Assembly: GCF_009932725.1 (NCBI RefSeq)
Contig: NZ_BLJU01000003.1
Location: forward strand, 248,001 to 312,000
DNA length: 64,000 nucleotides
DNA from: Pseudomonas yangonensis
GTDB lineage: Bacteria > Pseudomonadota > Gammaproteobacteria > Pseudomonadales > Pseudomonadaceae
Direction: 5' to 3'
The stretch's first letter is position 1; each line of letters opens with the position of its first letter. The notes below the pieces were generated by a model. That model did no database searches, was not told where the DNA came from, and was given only the letters and a program-made list of their open reading frames with translations. Position numbers and translations under genes: made by a program. Below are positions 16,760-25,979 of this stretch, one piece after another.

Positions 16760-17644
16760 CTACGTCGTCCAGCGCGATGATGCCTGGAGCCTGGAGTCAT
16801 CGCTCAAACGGGCATTGATCCAGCTAACCCCATCCTCGATTCCGCCAAAGGGATAGAGGTGCCAGCCGATGCTGCCCAGTTGCCTGCCACCCAAGCCGGC
16901 CTGCAGCTGGTCCCAGTAACGTTCGGCGCCCACGCGCTGCATCAGATTGGTCATCGACAAGCCGTAACGCCGCAGGATCGAAGCTGAGGTCGCCACTCCG
17001 AACTGACGGGCGAAGCGCAGCAGCTTGCCGACATCGGCCGGCCCGGGCACGCCGATGCGCACAGGCGTGTCGATACCCTGCTGGCGCAGTTGCTCGATCC
17101 AGCGCACCACCGCCTCGGCATCGAAGCCGAACTGCGTGGTGATCTCCACGGCGCAGCCAGCCTCTCGCAGAAAATCCAGCTTCCATTGCAGGGCGCGCAT
17201 GAGCTCACCCTTGTCGATCTTCGGGTGTCCTTCCGGGTAACCGGTGATCACCACCTGATCGATGCCGTGGCGCTCCAGCACACCACTGGCCAGCAGCGCC
17301 AGGGAGTCCTGGTAGGGCCCGGCAGGCGTGGCCGGGTCACCGCCGACGAACATGAAGCGCTTGGGCGCCGCCTGCTCGATCAGCGCGCCGATCAGGTCGT
17401 CACGATCGCCCTCGCTGCGCAGCCGGCGTGAGGAAATGATCGGCACCGGCTCGGCGCCGCAGGCCCGGATGATCTTCGCCGCATGAATACGCTGGGCGTG
17501 ATCCTCATTGCCCAGAAAGGCAATGTTGATCGGCGTGCCGGCCGGTATCGACGCCCACGCCTGCTCGACTTCGCGGATACCCTTGCCGGTCACCTCCAGC
17601 GTATAGGGGGTGAAATCGACGGCACTGCTGCAAAGGTTGGACAT
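16760..17644 (-). CDS. Divergent MetF-like methylenetetrahydrofolate reductase family protein
   Basis: 294-aa TIM-barrel protein of the methylenetetrahydrofolate reductase family. Family features: YTLEVTGKG near residue 17 where MetF has its catalytic Glu, INIAFLGNEDH, the FAD/folate segment FMFVGGDPATPAGPY with D103, TGYPEGHP, TQFGFDAEAVVRWIEQLR, and IGVPGPADV. It lacks the classic FEFFPP motif of housekeeping MetF, so it is a side branch seen in methyl-group or one-carbon catabolism. The reaction is inferred. It lies 131 nt downstream of trpI in the same direction; no functional link with tryptophan is apparent. Confidence 0.82.
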   Translation of the reverse strand: MSNLCSSAVDFTPYTLEVTGKGIREVEQAWASIPAGTPINIAFLGNEDHAQRIHAAKIIRACGAEPVPIISSRRLRSEGDRDDLIGALIEQAAPKRFMFVGGDPATPAGPYQDSLALLASGVLERHGIDQVVITGYPEGHPKIDKGELMRALQWKLDFLREAGCAVEITTQFGFDAEAVVRWIEQLRQQGIDTPVRIGVPGPADVGKLLRFARQFGVATSASILRRYGLSMTNLMQRVGAERYWDQLQAGLGGRQLGSIGWHLYPFGGIEDGVSWINARLSDDSRLQASSRWTT

Positions 17645-17775
17645 CGATGCCTCGTCTGAACCGGCCGGACCGCTGAGGGAAAGGAAAGTCCGGCGATGCT
17701 AGCAACCGACTCTGCGCCCTGCCTCGCTGGTAACGTCGCGCTCTTGGACAGAGACGACCTGGCCGCTACCCTTGC

Positions 17776-18657
17776 TCAGGCCGCCAGCTCTTCACGCAAC
17801 CAGTGCGCCAGGCGCTCGCTGCGCGGGTCGGTGCGGCGCGTCCACAGCGCCAGGCAGCCACTGGTTTCGACGAAGCCCCAGGGCGCGACCAGACGACCGG
17901 CGCGCAGGTCGTCGGCCACCAGCGTTTCCGGCGCGATGGCAACGCCAAGCCCGGCGGCCGCCGCCTCCAGCAAATAATAGAGATGCTCGAAACCCTGGCC
18001 CTGTTGCAGTCGCTCGGGCGCCAGGCCCTGGGCCTGTGCCCACTGCGGCCAGGCCTGCGGGCGCGAGGTGGTATGCAGCAGCGCCTCGGCGTAGAGCGCC
18101 TTGGGCAAGGCAGCAGCCAACTGCGCATGGTTGGCATAGCGCGGGCTGAGCACCGGGCCGATGCGCTCGGGCGCCAGCTCGAATACCTGCATGTCGGCCG
18201 GCCAGGGCGGGTCGGCGAACAGCAGAGTGGCATCCACCTCGGCGCTGCGCGGGTCCAACTCGCCCTGGCTGGCCGAGAGTTGCAGGCGCAGTTCGGGCAA
18301 TTCGCGCTGCAGGCGATCGAGACGCGGGATGAACCAGCGCGCCAGCAGGCTGCCGGGGCAACCGAGCACGAAGGGGCGCTCTTCGGTTTCGCGACGCAGC
18401 GTGGCGCAGGTTTCGCGCAGGCGCTCGAAGGCCTCCGAAGCGGCATCGCGCAGGCGAACGCCGGCGGCAGTAAGCTTGACGCCACGGCCGTCCTTGTCGA
18501 ACAGACCGAGGCCCAGTTGCTCTTCGAGTACGCGAATCTGCCGGCTGACCGCGCCGTGAGTGACGTGCAGCTCCTCGGCGGCGCGGCTGACGCTTTGCAG
18601 GCGGGCGGCCGCCTCGAAGGCGCGCAGCGCGTTGAGTGGGGGCAGATCGCGGCTCAT
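17776..18657 (-). CDS. trpI: TrpI, LysR-type activator of trpBA
   Basis: 293-aa LysR regulator. The start [19 protein letters not shown], the [29 protein letters not shown] and the effector-domain segment [19 protein letters not shown] are those of TrpI, which binds indoleglycerol phosphate and activates tryptophan synthase genes in pseudomonads. ATG 18657 gives the TrpI length; ATG 18681 would add eight residues. In P. aeruginosa trpI adjoins and diverges from trpBA; here a DUF3060 gene in the same orientation lies between them, moving the trpI start about 810 nt from trpB. A candidate TrpI site remains upstream of trpB. Confidence 0.9.
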   Translation of the reverse strand: MSRDLPPLNALRAFEAAARLQSVSRAAEELHVTHGAVSRQIRVLEEQLGLGLFDKDGRGVKLTAAGVRLRDAASEAFERLRETCATLRRETEERPFVLGCPGSLLARWFIPRLDRLQRELPELRLQLSASQGELDPRSAEVDATLLFADPPWPADMQVFELAPERIGPVLSPRYANHAQLAAALPKALYAEALLHTTSRPQAWPQWAQAQGLAPERLQQGQGFEHLYYLLEAAAAGLGVAIAPETLVADDLRAGRLVAPWGFVETSGCLALWTRRTDPRSERLAHWLREELAA

Positions 18658-18673
18658 GGGAGAGGTGATTTTT

Positions 18674-18687
18674 CCTGACAAGTCAGG
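18674..18687. promoter_or_regulatory. Perfect palindrome upstream of trpI
   Basis: CCTGACAAGTCAGG, a 6-bp inverted pair around AA, lies 17-30 bases before the trpI start. It could be an operator for trpI or a small mRNA hairpin near its ribosome site. No known regulator motif was recognised. Confidence 0.35.
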
Positions 18688-18730
18688 GGCATCTAATCAC
18701 GTTCCCCGCGGGTCGCCAACCGCCGCCTGC

Positions 18731-19228
18731 TTATTGCCGCTGCAGACGGTGGCCGAAGCCGCTGGTTTCCATCTCCGGGTCGTCCCCTTGCCAGGTGACC
18801 TGCTGATCAGTCCCATTGACCTCCAGCCGCACTGGCCCTCGTAGATCGAGCGTGAGTACGTTGCCGCCGCCATATAGCACGACCTGTGCGGGCTGCTGAC
18901 CGTCGCCCTGCACCTGGGCCGTGATCCGGTGATCGGCACCGTCCACATCCAGGCCACCGAGCCGCGCAGCCTCTATCTGGTTCTCCCCGCCGGTCACTTC
19001 CAGGCTGGCGGCATTGTCCAGGCTGACCACGTGTTTCGAACCGTGCACCTCGACGCGGCCACAGTCGCCACTCAAACGGAAGTGGTTGTCGGCGCCGCTA
19101 ATGCTGACGTCCTGCCCCTTGCACGTGACATCGCGTGAGTTGCCAATACCATGGAGCTCCAGTGTCGCAGCCTGAGCCGTCGTCGCCAGCGCTGCGCAGA
19201 TTACGCTGACCGCCATTACCTTGTGCAT
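18731..19228 (-). CDS. DUF3060 periplasmic beta-repeat protein
   Basis: 165 aa with a signal peptide (MHKVMAVSVICAALATTAQA) and a repetitive beta-strand body of the DUF3060 type: successive units such as LELHGIGNSRDVTCKGQDVS, ISGADNHFRLSGDCGRVEV, HGSKHVVSLDNAASLEVTG and GGENQIEAARLGGLDVDG, each with a Gly-Asn/Asp turn, as in a right-handed beta helix. Two Cys in the mature part may form a disulfide. ATG 19228 follows AGGGAGAG; the longer frame to 19303 lacks a signal. It sits between trpI and trpBA, an unusual place. Function unknown; surface or metal binding possible. Confidence 0.75.
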   Translation of the reverse strand: MHKVMAVSVICAALATTAQAATLELHGIGNSRDVTCKGQDVSISGADNHFRLSGDCGRVEVHGSKHVVSLDNAASLEVTGGENQIEAARLGGLDVDGADHRITAQVQGDGQQPAQVVLYGGGNVLTLDLRGPVRLEVNGTDQQVTWQGDDPEMETSGFGHRLQRQ

Positions 19229-19344
19229 TCGTGTCTCTCCCTGTGGGGCGACGCCATGCCGCCTGCGGCTGGGACAGATTAGGCAGCGCCGAGTTCTGCT
19301 CATGTGTCGCGCGCGTGCGCTGCGTCACACCGGCAGGCCTCTTT

Positions 19345-19412
19345 ATTTGTGAGTTTTTCTGACAAATCAACTCAATCAAATCGCTTTTCACCACGTCTCA
19401 TGGGGCTAGAAT
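19345..19412 (+). promoter_or_regulatory. trpBA promoter with LysR-type (TrpI) site
   Basis: An interrupted palindrome ATTTGT (19345-19350) ... ACAAAT (19362-19367) carries the T-N11-A style of LysR recognition sites. A -10-like TAGAAT lies at 19407-19412 with TTTTCA at 19385-19390 as -35 (16-bp spacer). If transcription starts near 19418, the palindrome centre is at about -62, where LysR activators bind. Assigning it to TrpI is inference. Confidence 0.6.
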
Positions 19413-19466
19413 GGGCCCATCACTCACTCGCCCTGCCAGCCACTGGCTGTCGACAAGGAGCACGCC

Positions 19467-20681
19467 ATGACCTCATTTCGCACCGGCCCCGACGCTCGCG
19501 GCCTGTTCGGCCGCTTCGGTGGTCAGTTCGTCGCCGAGACCCTGATGCCGCTGATCAACTCGCTGGCCGCCGAATACGAGCAGGCCAAGAACGATCCGGC
19601 CTTCCTCGAAGAGCTGGCCTACTTCCAGCGCGACTACATCGGCCGCGCCAGCCCGCTGTATTACGCCGAGCGCCTTTCCGAGCACTTCGGCGGAGCGAAG
19701 ATCTACCTCAAGCGCGAAGACCTGAATCACACCGGCGCGCACAAGATCAACAACTGCATCGGCCAGATCCTCCTGGCCAAGCGCATGGGCAAGCAGCGCA
19801 TCATCGCCGAGACCGGCGCCGGCATGCACGGCGTGGCCACCGCCACCGTGGCCGCGCGCTTCGGCATGCAGTGCGTGGTGTACATGGGCACCACCGACAT
19901 CGACCGCCAGCAGGCCAACGTCTTCCGCATGAAGCTGCTCGGCGCCGAGGTGATTCCGGTCACCGCCGGCACCGGCACCCTCAAGGACGCCATGAACGAG
20001 GCCCTGCGCGACTGGGTGACCAACGTCCACAACACCTTCTACCTGATCGGCACCGCTGCCGGCCCGCATCCGTACCCGGCCATGGTCCGCGACTTCCAGT
20101 CGGTGATCGGCAACGAAGTGCGTGAGCAGATCCTGGCGAAGGAAGGGCGTTTGCCCGACTCGCTGGTGGCCTGCATCGGCGGCGGCTCCAACGCCATCGG
20201 CCTGTTCCACCCCTTCCTCGACGACCAAGGCGTGCAGATCGTCGGCGTCGAGGCTGCGGGCCACGGCATCGACACCGGCAAGCATGCGGCGAGCATGGCC
20301 GGCGGCGCACCGGGCGTGCTGCACGGCAACCGCACCTTCCTGCTGCAGGACGAGGACGGCCAGATCACCGATGCCCACTCGATTTCCGCCGGCCTCGACT
20401 ACCCCGGCGTCGGCCCGGAACACGCCTGGTTGCACGAGATCAAGCGCGTCGAGTACGTGCCGATCAGCGATGACGAAGCCCTCGAAGCCTTCCACCAGTG
20501 CTGCCGCCTGGAAGGCATCATCCCGGCCCTGGAAAGCGCCCACGCGCTGGCCGAAGCCTTCAAGCGTGCGCCGAAGCTGCCCAAGGATCACCTGATGGTG
20601 ATCAACCTGTCCGGTCGTGGCGACAAGGACATGCAGACCGTGATGCACCACATGCAGGACAACCAGGAGAAGCACGCATGA
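19467..20681 (+). CDS. trpB: Tryptophan synthase beta subunit
   Basis: PLP enzyme joining indole and serine to tryptophan, working in an alpha2-beta2 complex with TrpA. 404 aa, normal length. Readable signatures: [33 protein letters not shown] with the PLP Lys93, [18 protein letters not shown], and the phosphate-binding [12 protein letters not shown]. The C-terminus [18 protein letters not shown] is also typical. AAGGAGCACGCC precedes the ATG. Its stop overlaps trpA by four bases. Expression is expected to need TrpI and indoleglycerol phosphate; see the promoter upstream. Confidence 0.98.
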   Translation: MTSFRTGPDARGLFGRFGGQFVAETLMPLINSLAAEYEQAKNDPAFLEELAYFQRDYIGRASPLYYAERLSEHFGGAKIYLKREDLNHTGAHKINNCIGQILLAKRMGKQRIIAETGAGMHGVATATVAARFGMQCVVYMGTTDIDRQQANVFRMKLLGAEVIPVTAGTGTLKDAMNEALRDWVTNVHNTFYLIGTAAGPHPYPAMVRDFQSVIGNEVREQILAKEGRLPDSLVACIGGGSNAIGLFHPFLDDQGVQIVGVEAAGHGIDTGKHAASMAGGAPGVLHGNRTFLLQDEDGQITDAHSISAGLDYPGVGPEHAWLHEIKRVEYVPISDDEALEAFHQCCRLEGIIPALESAHALAEAFKRAPKLPKDHLMVINLSGRGDKDMQTVMHHMQDNQEKHA

Positions 20682-21487
20682 GCCGCCTGCAGAACCGTTT
20701 CGCCGAACTGAAAGCGGAGAACCGCGCCGCGCTGGTGACCTTCATCACCGCCGGTGACCCCGACTACGCCACCTCGCTGAGCATCCTCAAGGGTCTGCCG
20801 GACGCCGGTGCCGACGTGATCGAGCTGGGCATGCCGTTCACCGACCCGATGGCCGACGGCCCGGCCATCCAGCTCGCCAACATCCGCGCACTGGCCGGCA
20901 AACAAGGCATGCAGCAGACGCTACAGATGGTTCGCGAATTCCGCCAAGGCAACCAGAGCACGCCACTGGTGCTGATGGGCTACTACAACCCCATCTTCGT
21001 CTACGGCGTGGAGCGCTTCATAAGTGACGCCAAAGAGGCCGGCGTCGACGGCCTGATCGTGGTCGACCTGCCGCCAGAGCATAACGACGAGCTGTGCGAG
21101 CCGGCGCAGAGCGCAGGCATGGACTTCATCCGCCTGACCACCCCAACCACCGACGACGACCGCCTGCCCACCGTGCTGGCCGGCAGCTCCGGCTTCGTCT
21201 ACTACGTGTCGGTGGCCGGCGTCACCGGTGCCGGTGCGGCGACCATGGATCATGTCGAGGAAGCTGTGGCCCGCCTGCGTCGCCACACCGATCTGCCGCT
21301 GTGCATCGGCTTCGGCATCCGCACCCCGGAGCACGCTGCCGAAGTGGCCAGGCGCGCCGAGGGCGCGGTGGTCGGCTCGGCGCTGATCGACAAGATCGCC
21401 GAGGCGAAAAGCTCGCAGCAAGCCATCGACGGCGTGCTCGGCCTGTGCCGCGAACTGGCCGAAGGGGTACGCGGCGCGCGCCGCTGA
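20678..21487 (+). CDS. trpA: Tryptophan synthase alpha subunit
   Basis: Cleaves indole-3-glycerol phosphate to indole and glyceraldehyde 3-phosphate; indole passes by tunnel to TrpB. 269 aa. Catalytic residues E49 (in [15 protein letters not shown]) and D60 sit exactly where expected, and FITAGDP (22-28), [12 protein letters not shown] and [10 protein letters not shown] are present. The ATG overlaps the trpB stop (ATGA), so the subunits are coupled. A strong bidirectional terminator follows at 21506-21544, closing the operon. Confidence 0.98.
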   Translation: MSRLQNRFAELKAENRAALVTFITAGDPDYATSLSILKGLPDAGADVIELGMPFTDPMADGPAIQLANIRALAGKQGMQQTLQMVREFRQGNQSTPLVLMGYYNPIFVYGVERFISDAKEAGVDGLIVVDLPPEHNDELCEPAQSAGMDFIRLTTPTTDDDRLPTVLAGSSGFVYYVSVAGVTGAGAATMDHVEEAVARLRRHTDLPLCIGFGIRTPEHAAEVARRAEGAVVGSALIDKIAEAKSSQQAIDGVLGLCRELAEGVRGARR

Positions 21488-21505
21488 TCGCTTTCGATCC
21501 CCCCA

Positions 21506-21544
21506 AAAAAACCGCTGCACCTGGCGACAGGGCAGCGGTTTTTT
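21506..21544. terminator. Bidirectional terminator, trpA and SulP gene
   Basis: AAAAAACCGCTGC (21506-21518) pairs with GCAGCGGTTTTTT (21532-21544), a 13-bp stem with a 13-nt loop and T-runs on both strands. It ends trpBA on the plus strand and the convergent SulP gene on the minus strand. Confidence 0.9.
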
Positions 21545-21562
21545 CATTATGGCGTCAGCCGT

Positions 21563-22999
21563 CTATTCGCCCGCACGTTTGAGCAACTGCTTGCAACGCT
21601 CGGATAGGTGCACCACACGCAGATGCTTGCCGGCGCGTTCGTAGCGTTCGCGCAGGGTCTTCAGCGCGGCAATGGCCGAGTAGTCGACGAAGCTCAGGTG
21701 GCGGCAGTCCAGGGTCACCTGCTGCGGGTCGTCGGCCGGCTCGAACTGCGCCAGGAAGGTGGTGCAGGAGGCGAAGAACAGCGTGCCATGCACGCGGTAC
21801 AGCTTGCTGCCGTCAGCCTGCATGTCGCTGTCGGCGTAGAGTTCGCGGGCATGCTGCCAGGCGAAGTTGAGCGCGGCGATGACGATGCCGCAGAGCACAG
21901 CGGTGGCCAGGTCGGTGGCCACGGTGATGGCCGTCACGGCGACTATCACCAGCACGTCGTTGGCCGGCACCTTGCCGGCCACGCGCAGGGAGCCCCAGGC
22001 GAAGGTCTGCTGCGCCACCACGAACATCACACCGACCAGTGCCGCCAGCGGAATGCGTTCGATCAGCGGCGAGAGGAACAGCACGAAGAGCAGGATCATC
22101 ACCCCGGCGACCACGCCGGACAGTCGCCCGCGCCCGCCGGAGCTAAGGTTGATCACGGTCTGGCCGATCATCGCGCAGCCGCCCATGCCGCCGAACAGGC
22201 CGGAGGTCATGTTGGCCACGCCGAGCGCCACGCATTCGCGATCCGGATGGCCACGGGTGGCGGTGATCTCGTCGGTGAGGTTCAGCGTCAGCAGGGTTTC
22301 CAGCAGGCCGACCAGGGCCATCAGTATCGCGTAGGGGGCGATGATGGCCAACGTATCCAGGTTCCAGGGGATGTCCGGCAGCACCAGGCTCGGCAGGCCG
22401 CCGGCAATATGCGCCATATCGCCCAGGGTGTGGGTCGGCAGCTCCAGCAGGTAGACCAGCGCGCCAATGCCGAGGATCGCCACCAGCGCCGGCGGCACCG
22501 CGCGGGTCAGGCGTGGCAGCAGGTAGACGATGACCATGGTCAGCGCCACCAGACCGAGCATCAGGTACAGCGCCTTGCCCTGCAGCCAGTGGCCGTCGTG
22601 CTGGAAATGCTCGAGCTGGGCCAGGGCGATGATGATCGCCAGGCCGTTGACGAAGCCCAGCATCACCGGGTGTGGCACCATGCGGATCAGCTTGCCCAGG
22701 CGCAGCAGACCGAACGCCAGCATGATCAGGCCGCCGAGCAGCACCGTGGCCAGCAGGTACTGCACGCCGTGCTGCACCACCAGGGCGACGATCACCACCG
22801 CCATCGAGCCGGCCGCGCCGGAGATCATGCCCGGCCGGCCGCCGAACAGCGCGGTGAGGGTGCAGATGATGAAGGCGCCGTACAGCCCCATCAGCGGGTT
22901 GACCTGGGCCACCAGGGCGAAGGCGATGCATTCGGGCACCAGGGCGAAGGACGAGGTCAGGCCGGCCAGCAGGTCGGCGCGCAAGCTTGCAGATTTCAT
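21563..22999 (-). CDS. SulP family anion transporter
   Basis: 478-aa inner-membrane SulP/SLC26 transporter. About 12 hydrophobic segments begin with LRADLLAGLTSSFALVPECIAFALVAQVNPLMGLYGAF (the family's substrate-gate signature, near 6-45), include GMGGCAMIGQTVINLSSGGRGRLSG, and end with a cytoplasmic STAS domain (about 390-478: TLFFASCTTFLAQF, VTLDCRHLSFVDYSAIAALKTL). The group with VPECIAFALVAQV includes bicarbonate and sulfate carriers; substrate not assignable. ATG 22999 is chosen; the frame runs on to 23194 without family similarity. It diverges from the SDR gene. Confidence 0.9.
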   Translation of the reverse strand: MKSASLRADLLAGLTSSFALVPECIAFALVAQVNPLMGLYGAFIICTLTALFGGRPGMISGAAGSMAVVIVALVVQHGVQYLLATVLLGGLIMLAFGLLRLGKLIRMVPHPVMLGFVNGLAIIIALAQLEHFQHDGHWLQGKALYLMLGLVALTMVIVYLLPRLTRAVPPALVAILGIGALVYLLELPTHTLGDMAHIAGGLPSLVLPDIPWNLDTLAIIAPYAILMALVGLLETLLTLNLTDEITATRGHPDRECVALGVANMTSGLFGGMGGCAMIGQTVINLSSGGRGRLSGVVAGVMILLFVLFLSPLIERIPLAALVGVMFVVAQQTFAWGSLRVAGKVPANDVLVIVAVTAITVATDLATAVLCGIVIAALNFAWQHARELYADSDMQADGSKLYRVHGTLFFASCTTFLAQFEPADDPQQVTLDCRHLSFVDYSAIAALKTLRERYERAGKHLRVVHLSERCKQLLKRAGE

Positions 23000-23141
23000 G
23001 AGCAGGTGCGGGTCGCTAGAAGGGCGCGCATGGTAACCCCCGAGTCCGCTGACGGCCAACGGTCCTGCCCACTGGTTCCTGACGAGGCCATGCCGTAGGG
23101 TGGACGACGCACGATGACCACAACGAACAGGAGACCTCCCC

Positions 23142-23885
23142 ATGAGCAAGAACCTGCTGATCACCGGCGCCAGCCGTGGCATCGGCCGCGCCACCGCCTT
23201 GCTGGCCGCCGAGCACGGTTGGCGCGTAGGCGTGAACTACCGTACTGATAGCGCCGCAGCCGAGAGTGTGGTGGCGCAGATCGAAGCCATGGGCGGCACT
23301 GCCGTCGCCTTACCGGGCGATGTGGCGGTTGAAGAGGATGTGCAGCGCCTGTTCGCGGCCATGGACAAGTTCGGCCCGCTGCACGGTCTGGTGGTCAATG
23401 CCGGCATCGTCGCGCCGCCCATGCCGCTGCTGGAAATGAGCGGCGAGCGCCTGCGACGGATGTTCGAGGTCAACGTGCTGGGCAGCTACCTGACCGCTCG
23501 CGAAGGCGCCCGGCGCATGGCGCGCAGCCGCGGCGGCGAGGGCGGTTCGATGGTGCTGGTGTCGTCCATCGCCGCCAGTCTCGGTTCGCCCTTCGAATAC
23601 GTCGACTACGCCGGGGCAAAAGGCGCCATGGACGTGCTGACCCGCGGCCTGGCCAAGGAGCTCGGTGGCGAAGGCGTGCGGGTCAATGCCGTGCGCCCCG
23701 GGCTGATCGACACCGAGATCCACGCCAGCGGCGGCCAGCCGGATCGCGCCGAGCGCCTCGGCAGAACCACGCCGCTGGGGCGCGCCGGACGTGCCGAGGA
23801 AGTCGCGGAAGCGATCATCTGGCTGCTCGATGACAAGGCCAGCTACACAACCGGTGCACTGATCGATATTGCCGGCGGCCGATAG
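23142..23885 (+). CDS. Short-chain dehydrogenase/reductase
   Basis: 247-aa classical SDR. Cofactor motif TGASRGIG (8-15), NAG (86-88), catalytic N111, S142, Y156 and K160 (YAGAK) are all present. Y33-R34 at the end of beta-2 suggests NADP(H) preference. C-terminal GRAGRAEEVAEAIIWLLDDKASYTTGALIDIAGG is typical of the FabG/glucose-dehydrogenase-like group. AGGAGACCTCCCC precedes the ATG. A YAGGGTGGA-type repeat fragment lies just upstream near 23096. Single gene; the substrate cannot be told from the sequence. Confidence 0.93.
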   Translation: MSKNLLITGASRGIGRATALLAAEHGWRVGVNYRTDSAAAESVVAQIEAMGGTAVALPGDVAVEEDVQRLFAAMDKFGPLHGLVVNAGIVAPPMPLLEMSGERLRRMFEVNVLGSYLTAREGARRMARSRGGEGGSMVLVSSIAASLGSPFEYVDYAGAKGAMDVLTRGLAKELGGEGVRVNAVRPGLIDTEIHASGGQPDRAERLGRTTPLGRAGRAEEVAEAIIWLLDDKASYTTGALIDIAGGR

Positions 23886-23894
23886 CGCCCAGAG

Positions 23895-23913
23895 TCGTGG
23901 CTAAAGCCCCTCA
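23895..23913 (+). repeat. Half copy of dispersed repeat family C
   Basis: TCGTGGCTAAAGCCCCTCA corresponds to the left arm of the inverted repeats at 35478 and 43416, here with no matching right arm. It lies directly after the SDR gene. Confidence 0.5.
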
Positions 23914-23953
23914 CACACATTGGTGGTCAGGCCTGCGCACCAAAACTAACGGC

Positions 23954-24757
23954 TTAATCCCAGCGCGGCGCAAAGCCCGGGTTGGCAACGCGCTCGCCAC
24001 GATCCAGCGCCTCGATGGCTGCCATGTCTTCGGTGCTCAGGCGCAGCTCGGCAGCGGCCAGGTTGGCGGCCAGGTTCTCGCGCCTGGTCGAGGAGGGGAT
24101 CACCGTATAGCCCTGCTGCAGCGACCAGGCCAGGGCAACCTGTGCCGGGCTGGCGCCATGGGCGGCGGCGATGCGCTGGATCTCCGGTTCGGCCAGCACC
24201 TTGCCGTAGGCCAGCGGCATGTAGGCGGTCAGATGGATACCCTGCTGCCGGGCGAATGCCACCAGCTTGCGGTTCTGCAGCAGCGGATGGATTTCCACCT
24301 GGTTGGTGGCGATCTCGTCCACGCCCACGGCCTCGATGGCCTGGCGCAAATGGGCGATGGTGAAGTTGGACACACCGATGGCCGCGGTCAGCCCCTGGCG
24401 CTTGGCCTCGAGCAGTTCGCCCAGATACTGCGCCACGGGAATCTCGTCATTCGGCGACGGCCAGTGGATCAGGGTCAGGTCGACCCGCTCCAGGCCCAGG
24501 CGCTGCAGGCTCTCGCGCAGGCTGGGAAGCACCCGGCCACTGCCGAGGTTCTCGGTCCACACCTTGGTGGTGACGAACAGCTCGTCACGCGCCACGCCGC
24601 TGTCGGCAATGGCCTGGCCGACCTCGGCCTCGTTGCCGTAGATCTGCGCCGTGTCGATATGCCGGTAGCCCAGCTCCAGACCGGTACGCACCGAGTCGAC
24701 GGCGACCTGCTCCTTGAGACGGAAGGTGCCGAGGCCGAAGGGGGGAATGAATTTCAT
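23954..24757 (-). CDS. Aldo/keto reductase, DkgB-like
   Basis: 267-aa NADPH-dependent aldo/keto reductase. The catalytic tetrad is visible: D35 and Y40 in [15 protein letters not shown]65 in TTKVW, and H98 in LIHWP. Also present are [26 protein letters not shown], and the coenzyme-binding [15 protein letters not shown]. Length and motifs fit the 2,5-diketo-gluconate reductase B/methylglyoxal reductase group. ATG 24757 follows GAGGAGCTTCTC; the longer frame to 24796 is not supported. It diverges from the LysR gene at 24956, which is its likely regulator. Confidence 0.93.
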   Translation of the reverse strand: MKFIPPFGLGTFRLKEQVAVDSVRTGLELGYRHIDTAQIYGNEAEVGQAIADSGVARDELFVTTKVWTENLGSGRVLPSLRESLQRLGLERVDLTLIHWPSPNDEIPVAQYLGELLEAKRQGLTAAIGVSNFTIAHLRQAIEAVGVDEIATNQVEIHPLLQNRKLVAFARQQGIHLTAYMPLAYGKVLAEPEIQRIAAAHGASPAQVALAWSLQQGYTVIPSSTRRENLAANLAAAELRLSTEDMAAIEALDRGERVANPGFAPRWD

Positions 24758-24955
24758 GAGAAGCTCCTCATAGATCGGGAAACGCTGGCCGAGCATCGGG
24801 GCGCAACGGGTATCGAAAGGTTCGGCACCATCGATCAGGCAAAAGTTGCAGCACCTTGCCTGGCGGCGAGCGGGGTTGAGGTGGCGCAGTATCCGCGCCA
24901 GACTCCTGCGGAAAAAGCCGGAAGCTCCGCAAACACCTTTGACTGAAGATCAACA

Positions 24956-25849
24956 ATGAAAACCAGCCTGGATGAAATGCTCGCCTTCGTCAGCGTGGTC
25001 GACAGCGGTTCGATCAGCGCCGCGGCCGAGCAGCTGGAACAAACCGCCTCGGGTGTCAGTCGCGCGCTGAGTCGCCTGGAGGAAAAGCTTGGCGTTACCC
25101 TGCTGCGTCGCACCACGCGACGCCTGGAGCTGACCGAAGAGGGCGAGGTGTTCCTGGCTCAGGCGCGGCGCATCCTGGCCAGCGTCGAGGAAGCCGAGGA
25201 GCAGATGACCCTGCGTCGCCAGGCACCGGCAGGGCGCTTGCGCATAAACACCGCTTCGCCCTTCATGCTGCATGCGATCGTGCCGCTGATCGGCGAATTT
25301 CGCGCGCTTTATCCGCAGATCGAGCTGGAACTGAACAGTGACGACCGTATCATCGACCTGCTGGAACGACGCACAGACCTGGCCATCCGCATCGGTCATC
25401 TGCCGGACTCCAGCCTGCACGCGCGGCCCCTGTGTCACAGCTATCGTCGCGTGCTGGCCAGCCCCAAGTACCTGCGCCGGCATGGCACGCCGGCACGCAC
25501 CGAAGACCTGTCTGGACACAGCCTGATCGGTTTCACCGAGCCCGACAGCCTCAATGAATGGCCTCTGCGCCATGCCCTCGGCGAGCGCTGGCGCATCACT
25601 CCAAGCCTGCGCGCCTCCAGCGGCGATACCGTTCTCGCGCTGGCCCTGGCCGGCGAGGGTGTGGTGTGCCTGTCGGATTTCATGACCGATACCGCTCGCG
25701 CCAGCGGCGCACTGGTGGAGGTGCTGGCCGAGCAACGGGTGGAGGTGCGCCAGCCAATCAACGCGGTGTACTACCGCAACACCGCGCTGGCGTCGCGCAT
25801 CACCTGTTTTCTCGATTTCCTTAGCGAGCGACTGGGCTGCCCGGCCTGA
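24956..25849 (+). CDS. LysR-type regulator beside aldo/keto reductase
   Basis: 297-aa LysR-type protein: N-terminal wHTH with SISAAAEQLEQTASGVSRALSRLEEKLG (about 19-46) and LLRRTTRRLELTEEGEVFL, linker, then the periplasmic-binding-like effector domain (AGRLRINTASPFMLHAIVPLIGEF onward), of the DgdR/CrgA-type subgroup that often governs a divergent oxidoreductase. The intergenic gap to the divergent aldo/keto reductase is 198 nt, enough for a shared operator. Inducer unknown. Confidence 0.92.
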   Translation: MKTSLDEMLAFVSVVDSGSISAAAEQLEQTASGVSRALSRLEEKLGVTLLRRTTRRLELTEEGEVFLAQARRILASVEEAEEQMTLRRQAPAGRLRINTASPFMLHAIVPLIGEFRALYPQIELELNSDDRIIDLLERRTDLAIRIGHLPDSSLHARPLCHSYRRVLASPKYLRRHGTPARTEDLSGHSLIGFTEPDSLNEWPLRHALGERWRITPSLRASSGDTVLALALAGEGVVCLSDFMTDTARASGALVEVLAEQRVEVRQPINAVYYRNTALASRITCFLDFLSERLGCPA

Positions 25850-25861
25850 GACACAACGACC

Positions 25862-25919
25862 GTAGCCCGGATGCAATCCGGGGCCTTGTGACTGTTTCCC
25901 CGGATTGCATCCGGGCTAC
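25862..25919. repeat. Dispersed inverted repeat, family A copy 2
   Basis: GTAGCCCGGATGCAATCCGG at the left and CCGGATTGCATCCGGGCTAC at the right give an almost perfect 20-bp inverted pair around a short centre. It starts 12 nt after the LysR stop codon. Confidence 0.9.
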
Positions 25920-25934
25920 ACGACAGCACAACGA

Positions 25935-25963
25935 AAAAGGGCGACTCACCGAGTCGCCCTTTT
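25935..25963. terminator. Bidirectional intrinsic terminator
   Basis: AAAAGGGCGACTC (25935-25947) pairs with GAGTCGCCCTTTT (25951-25963) around ACC; T-runs on both strands. It separates the convergent LysR and pbpG genes. Confidence 0.9.
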
Positions 25964-25979
25964 CTGCATCAGCGTCAGG

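Noticed and set aside
21608..23098. 496-codon plus-strand frame
   Set aside because: Antisense to the SulP transporter; His/Gln/Gly-rich shadow without family similarity.
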